The position numbers and the translations under genes were made by a program. A stretch of 64,000 nucleotides of DNA, taken from positions 1 through 64,000 of the forward strand of contig MVAQ01000106.1 in assembly GCA_014825775.1 (NCBI GenBank), in the 5' to 3' direction. Below are positions 59,102 to 64,000 of this stretch, one piece after another; positions within the stretch are counted from its first letter, which is position 1; every line of letters starts with the position of its first letter. The DNA comes from Krasilnikovozyma curviuscula. Taxonomy: Eukaryota; Basidiomycota; Tremellomycetes; Cystofilobasidiales; Mrakiaceae. A model generated the notes under the pieces. That model did no database searches, was not told where the DNA came from, and saw only the letters and a list, made by a program, of their open reading frames with translations.

Positions 59102-60265
59102 ATGGTGTAAGTCAAACAGCCCCCTGTCCCCCATTTCTCTCACTGATTTCTCTGCTTTTTCCAACAGGTTCTGTCTGAAGCACTTCCTACCGATCTTCTT
59201 GATTCCCTTCCCACAAGGTATGCTGGTCGTTTGATAGCTCAAATCTGCTGATCGTGAAGGTAGTCGGGGCTGAGAACGAAAGGACTGAGGCTGACCAACT
59301 CATTTTGCGTTGCTCCAGCTTCACCACTCCTAGTCGCAACTTTCCTTATCTCGTGGTATTTGGCCATCAAGCCATGCATCCATTGTACTGGGCTTGTAGC
59401 AGCAATGGTCATACTGTTCAGCTACACCCATAATGAGCTTCCTTATAGCCATTGGGCTTCAACTAGCAGCAGTTTATGGGGAGGAAGCGTTACCAACACC
59501 ACAGCGAACAACCCTGCACCTGTTCAGCTCGACAAGCCATTTAATGATGTATGGAAGGGAAAGTCCAACCTTACACAGCAGGATCCTACCCGAACTTGGA
59601 TAAGTTTCAACCGCTTTGATATGTTCAATCCCGTCTTAATTGGATATAAAATCGATGACTCAACATCAACCGCTACCAACACGAACTCAGATAGTATCAG
59701 TAACTCAACCAAGGCAGAAGCTATCGTCAGCGGTAGTTTAGTCGACATGGCCAAAACTGACAATGCTACACTCACCGAATCCACAAACGCCAACGTGACC
59801 CTACAATCACAAGGTTATATAGACGTATTTGTTTCATCTGTCAACTGGATCCTTTCACCTCTTACCATGATGGACGAGTTCATACAAGTCACACTTCTTC
59901 AAGTGTGGAGTCACCTAAAACCGCTCTTCAGCTTCGTCAATGAGCTCCTCATCAAGCTCACTACAACACCTCCAACTCCCCCACCACCACCACCAGAGTC
60001 CTTCATTACCAAGCTGAAATTGTATGCTTTAAGCTTCTGGGACACCCCGCCGCCCCCGCCGCCGTCTTCGAAATCCTTACCATCACAATCACAACCCAAT
60101 ATAGCCCGAACGGAACCGCGATGGAATCCGACGGCAAAGAAGCTGGACACTCGGGTTAATGGAATTGGTTGGGTGATTGATTTCGGATGGGGCAGGAGCG
60201 AGGCTGAGATCCTCGAGTGGAGGCGGAAGCAAGAGGAGAAGAAGGAGAGAAAGAGGGTGGTTTGA
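59102..60265 (+). CDS. Uncharacterised Pro-rich membrane protein
   Basis: No family recognised. The first coding exon is just ATGGT (59102-59106), followed by GTAAGT. The intron ends at 59167 and the frame continues VFCLKHFLPIFLIPFPQ. It then splices to ASPLLVATFLISWYLAIKPC and CTGLVAAMVILFSYTHNELP. These give two or three hydrophobic segments at the N-terminus. A Ser/Thr/Asn-rich, probably extracytosolic stretch with many N-glycosylation sites (NAT, NST, NVT) follows. Next are an amphipathic helix (VDVFVSSVNWILSPL-like) and two polyproline runs (TPPTPPPPPPES, TPPPPPPSSK). The end is basic (EWRRKQEEKKERKRVV). Length is about 326 residues. It is divergent from the orphan at 58416-59008. Confidence 0.62.
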
Positions 60266-60530
60266 GAGACTTATATGTCTTTGGAATAGGGATAGATATG
60301 TAATACTTGATACTGATCTTTGAGAATGATAGAGAAGGGCACAAGACGCAAACATGACAGTTGAAGACTGGCGCTGAGATTTGGCGCGTTGATCGATCGA
60401 ACAACAAAAGAAATTTGAACTATCACGAGGTCTCTTGCTGTTTTATGTGCAAGATCTTAACAAAAGCATTATTATGTCTTGAATAAGATTTGTTAATTGG
60501 CAAATCCCAGAATCATCTGGCAAGACCCGT

Positions 60531-61721
60531 TCAGCCAAAGATTTCGGCTCTCTGCCCATCTCCATTCCCAAACATGCCCTCCCAGCTTCTAGGTTCCTTC
60601 CATTCCGGAATGCCTGGATAATGCAAGTATGTCAGTGGGATCGAAGGTTGGTGAGAAGAGAGCGCACGACTTACTACCCAGGTTCAAAGTGACCTTCACA
60701 AGCTCAGCCATGCTCTTAGCATCTTCTCTGTTATCACCTTCAACCACGAACGCCAGGATGACACCTGTCCTGACGATACCCTTTGTCTCATCCTCCGACA
60801 GCTGATGAAGGACTCTCCTCGTCAACCCAGCACCAGGCAAGAATGGGATCTTTGACTCGATGCCCACGAGAGCAGAATCATCTTCCACACCAGCAGTAGC
60901 CGGTGGTGTAGATGAGGCAAAGGATGTGGTGAAAGTGGGGATGTCGCTGAAGGAAGGGAAGTCGGTGTGGAAGCCGACGACGTTGGGCTGTAAGCTGTAC
61001 TTATGATGCTTGGATCCATCGGTAGTAGGTTCTGCTGGTGCATCTACTGAGGTGAGAATAAGGAGGTTTTGGAACTTATGCGAGTGGATAAATTCCAAGA
61101 GGGATTGGAGGAAAGCGTCTTTTCGGCTCTATAAAATGATACCACTCAGATCAGTATAATCTACTCATGCTCAGAGATGGAGAGCTAACAAACCTTCAGT
61201 ACTGGGGAACGTTGCTGGATGTAGTAAACGTTTGAACCATGTTTCTGTCCAAAGACTAAGCCATAGAAGACCGAGTAAGCTGTCAAAACGTCATTCCACT
61301 TCATACCTCGAAAAAAATGACACTCACTCTCAAGTGCGGTAACAACGCCTTTCACGCCTTCCTCAGGGCCACCAATGAAGGGAATAAGGTCATCAGAGTT
61401 CAAGTGTCCTACCAGGTTCAGCTCTGGCAGATTGGTGATTAAGAGGTCGACAGCAAGCTGGGGGACATTTCCAACGCTACGGATCAAAGCATAGGGTGCT
61501 TTAGTAATAGTCTCACACATTTCCAGATGTTGGGGACCTTACGAGATGATAGGCTATGTCGAATTAAGAAAAAGGGAGTGTCAGCAAGAGGAAAGCCTTT
61601 CAGGCTGAAACGAATGATGTTGTGGACTGACAAGCACAAGAGTAGCACCTTCAAACTTCTTGGGGTTGAAGCCCTTAGCAGGGGAAAAGAACGGAGCTTC
61701 AGGTTCCTCAGCAGCAGACAT
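60531..61721 (-). CDS. PBA2: Proteasome assembly chaperone 2 (PAC2/PSMG2)
   Basis: With PAC1 it chaperones alpha-ring formation of the 20S proteasome. ATG 61719-61721 starts MSAAEEPEAPFFSPAKGFNP then FEGATLVL. An 11-nt exon (61543-61553) supplies PIIS. The family's best-conserved stretch follows: SVGNVPQLAVDLLITNLPEL, VGHLNSDDLIPFIGGPEEG. Then come VFYGLVFGQKHGSNVYYIQQ, RSPVLKSRKDAFLQSLLEFI and LILTSVDAPAEP. The last blocks are LPGAGLTRRVLHQLSEDETK and AFVVEGDNREDAKSMAELVK. The end is EWKEPRSWEGMFG and then GQRAEIFG. The stop is at 60531-60533. Length (about 300 residues) suits PAC2 (yeast Add66/Pba2). The intron before the microexon has a GTCAGT donor. Confidence 0.9.
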
Positions 61722-63155
61722 ATTGATGTTCCGGTTGATGATGGTTTGAGGCGTTTGCGTGTTTCCAGCTCATCGTGAGGACTTGGCGACAGATTTTTCC
61801 TTCAGTTCCTGGTTTTCGGTGGGATATGGGAGTATAGCTTGAGGAAGAAGGAGAAAGACAAAGTATAGGTGAGATAGAAGGGAAATGCCCGGCATTGAAA
61901 AGAAAGTAGATGTTTCGGTAACATGTGAGCTGTTGACGATCTGGACTGATGGCCATAGTCAGAACCTCATCTTTAGATGAATCAATACAACTCACAGCAA
62001 TAAAATAGCTAAGAATGGAAGAAGTTTTTATCGAGAGGAAGAGAGTTTAGAGATGGTCCTTTCATCTTCAGAGACCAAGAACGGCAATCACATCAAGGCC
62101 AGCTGTTGGTTAACTTTAGATAGTCTGTATCTGGTTCTTCTGAAAGAAAAGATACGTATGATGCTGCTGTGTCGCATCAGTCGGCCGAAGAAGCTAGTCG
62201 GGCGCCATCCAATGTAAACAAAGCTCAAAAGGCTAATTCAGATGCAAGAGAAGCACGTAGCTATTCTATACATAACACGTAGAGAAAATCTCATCGATTT
62301 GTTTTCACGCCAGAGCAAAAGCAAGCAAATCGAGCCGGTAGGCTGGTGTGTGGTTGAAAGCGCAGTTGCCAGAGGCTTTTGAGGGCAAGTTATTTATCCG
62401 TCATCGAACATAGATAGATAGCAATGATATTTTTCTAGTGATAGACATCTTGCCTTCATTCGAAGACTCCCTAAATAACAGTTTGACGAGCCAAGATCGT
62501 TCAGAACGAGAGCCCGCCAAGGTATATTGGTTCCCAAAACATCTATCTTGAGCCTTTTCCTCCAGTACTTGATATCTGCTCGAGAACGTCGGGTACCAAT
62601 TAGAAACTGTGTTTAGAGAAGAAACCACAGCGCCCACGTATTGTGATGAGGTCCCACGCAGTAGTTTACCGGACCAGAGAACGATTAAACGGTAATGAAG
62701 GGAAGCAACCCTCGAATAGACTTGGTGGGTTTACGTGGGGAATAGAATCAAATTTGGAGTCATCTCCAAGGGCGAAGAAACCTTCGAAAGGCCTCCCAGG
62801 GCTCAGTTGGCTCGAAACATCAAGGGCGCTGACAGTATGATTTTCCTATCGTCTTCCCAGGTGTTGAATGTTCTCCGGGACTTCCTATCAATTGTCCAAG
62901 GGAGATGATATCAGAAACTGCACCGCGGTGGTCGAGGCGATCTCAGGTCTGCACCTCATGGCGTCCGACACCATCTGACTGGTCAAGACCGATTTCCTCC
63001 CGATCTGTCTAGGAGTTCTAACTGAGGTGGCTATCATTAGGTAGATACTCAAATCGTATCCTAATATGAGTTTCTTGTTGAGTCTGAAGCTCAATTACTG
63101 ACAAACTATTTGCATTTCTCTTCCTGCTCAGTCTAAAATTACCTCTCCAAGTGTA
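61722..63155. other. 1.4-kb intergenic region
   Basis: It holds the PBA2 promoter and the F-box gene promoter. Open frames under 80 codons on both strands (for example 62401-62637 minus) have no product I recognise. No repeat or RNA gene seen. Confidence 0.5.
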
Positions 63156-64000
63156 ATGGATCTGCACCAACTCAGCTCTCACTCCAAACCACCGCTCGTG
63201 TTCTCAGATTTACCTCTTGAAATTGTGGAAAGAATCCTCTTCCTAGCGACTACCAATACGAGAAACAACTCGATCATCAGTCTCCTCCTCGTATGTCGAC
63301 TGTTCCATGAAGCTGGCATTCAGAACCTGTACAGAGACCTTTATATCAATGACTCGCGGTCAGCAGAGATGTTCACTAGGTTGTGGAAAGGAAGGAACGA
63401 AGACCCATCGGCGATGAGGAAGCTGTCGGCGACAACGAAGATTCAGACGACTTGGAAGTCGTATCCGGTAGGTGTAATGTTGGAGGATGCAGCTGGAGCG
63501 AAGGTGCTGCCAAATCTACAAGAGCTGGACGTTGAGGTAGACGATCACGCTGTGCACGGCACTATGGAGTTCTTCAACTTTCTTGGGCTGGCCAAACCTG
63601 TGATACTTACTTGGAGATCGCAATGGGATACACCCTCCGTCTTCTGCGTATGTGCCAGCCAGTTCCAAGTCTTCTTCTCCAACGTGAAAATCCTCCGAAT
63701 CGACGGTTGGCCGCTCCTCGACATCTTGCGCCCACCTAAATCCAACCGTGACACTGATCTAGCCAGCAACATGGACTCTCCCAGTGCATCCGTTTGTCCC
63801 CTCTCGCAACTGTCAGATCTTATCTGTCCACTCCAACGACACCTCGAGCACCTCTTTGTCATCTGGGACGTCCGCGCCGCGACGCAGTACGCGTATTGGT
63901 GGGACGAGATTGCCCCGCTCTGGACGACCAAATTACCTAATCTCAAAACTATTACTTTTGGTTGCGATTACTCGTGGGCGAAGTCAAGAGTTCTTCTGGA
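63156..64000 (+). CDS. F-box domain protein, C-terminus cut by the window edge
   Basis: Likely substrate adaptor of an SCF ubiquitin ligase. ATG 63156 starts MDLHQLSSHSKPPLVFSDLP. The F-box follows at residues 18-60: DLPLEIVERILFLATTNTRN then SLLLVCRLFHEAGIQNLYRD, with the conserved LP, I and LVC positions. The rest is open and intron-free for 281 codons to the edge. It contains leucine-rich-like strands (LPNLQELDVEV, NVKILRIDGWPLLDILR, LPNLKTITFG), as in fungal F-box/LRR-like proteins. The lack of introns contrasts with most genes here, as is common in expanded fungal F-box families. Confidence 0.8.
   Translation, partial: MDLHQLSSHSKPPLVFSDLPLEIVERILFLATTNTRNNSIISLLLVCRLFHEAGIQNLYRDLYINDSRSAEMFTRLWKGRNEDPSAMRKLSATTKIQTTWKSYPVGVMLEDAAGAKVLPNLQELDVEVDDHAVHGTMEFFNFLGLAKPVILTWRSQWDTPSVFCVCASQFQVFFSNVKILRIDGWPLLDILRPPKSNRDTDLASNMDSPSASVCPLSQLSDLICPLQRHLEHLFVIWDVRAATQYAYWWDEIAPLWTTKLPNLKTITFGCDYSWAKSRVLL

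Overview
The window is nuclear DNA of an intron-dense fungus. Genes are closely packed and broken by many short introns, mostly 50-90 bp, with GT..AG ends and CTGAC/CTAAC-like branch sites. The protein repertoire is basidiomycete-like: a TADD-type chitin deacetylase with a C-terminal hydrophobic tail, an aconitase with the sequence GPCIGQWNR, a multi-domain oxysterol-binding protein, and Zn2Cys6 regulators. I infer a Tremellomycetes-type basidiomycete (Cryptococcus/Kwoniella-like). This rests on protein resemblance and gene architecture, not on a search. I see no CRISPR array, rRNA, convincing tRNA or intact transposon.

Layout: 1-1002 is the 3' part of SDH1. 1611-4185 is a DHA1-type MFS transporter with 13 introns, including a 9-nt exon. 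4540-5001 is a possible small minus-strand gene facing ERV25 (5050-6518), a p24 cargo receptor. RBL2 (tubulin cofactor A, 6785-7514) and mitochondrial aconitase ACO1 (8013-11314) are divergent. An endonuclease/exonuclease/phosphatase-family protein (11728-13052) and a Ser-rich orphan (13644-14179) follow. The first of two paralogous Zn2Cys6 factors lies at 14883-17966. MED7 (18553-19713), two small orphan genes, PSD1 (22267-24401) and a mitochondrial-looking protein with a C-terminal J domain (24867-27265) separate it from the second paralogue (27480-30435).

The right half holds VPS35 (30843-34527), a flavin monooxygenase (35028-37308), a mitochondrial rhodanese (38128-38984), REX4 (39239-40755), an oxysterol-binding protein (40983 to about 44347, 5' end unresolved), NFU1 (45697-46892) and a sugar porter (47186-50000). 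After a 2.5-kb gene-poor gap come a small one-TM protein (52552-53171), the chitin deacetylase (53531-56145), the GPN-loop GTPase NPA3/GPN1 (56621-58373), a small orphan (58416-59008), a Pro-rich membrane protein (59102-60265), the proteasome chaperone PBA2/PSMG2 (60531-61721) and a truncated F-box protein (63156-64000).

Most genes are housekeeping and do not form one pathway. A mitochondrial/Fe-S theme recurs (SDH1, ACO1, NFU1, PSD1, rhodanese, J-protein), as does a trafficking theme (ERV25, VPS35, oxysterol-binding protein). I did not find a clearly new multi-gene system. The most unusual features are very small exons in essential genes, the conserved splicing of the paralogous regulator pair, and several short orphan genes that appear only when splicing is modelled. 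Unless stated otherwise, splice sites were chosen by eye from GT/AG sites, phase and family conservation.
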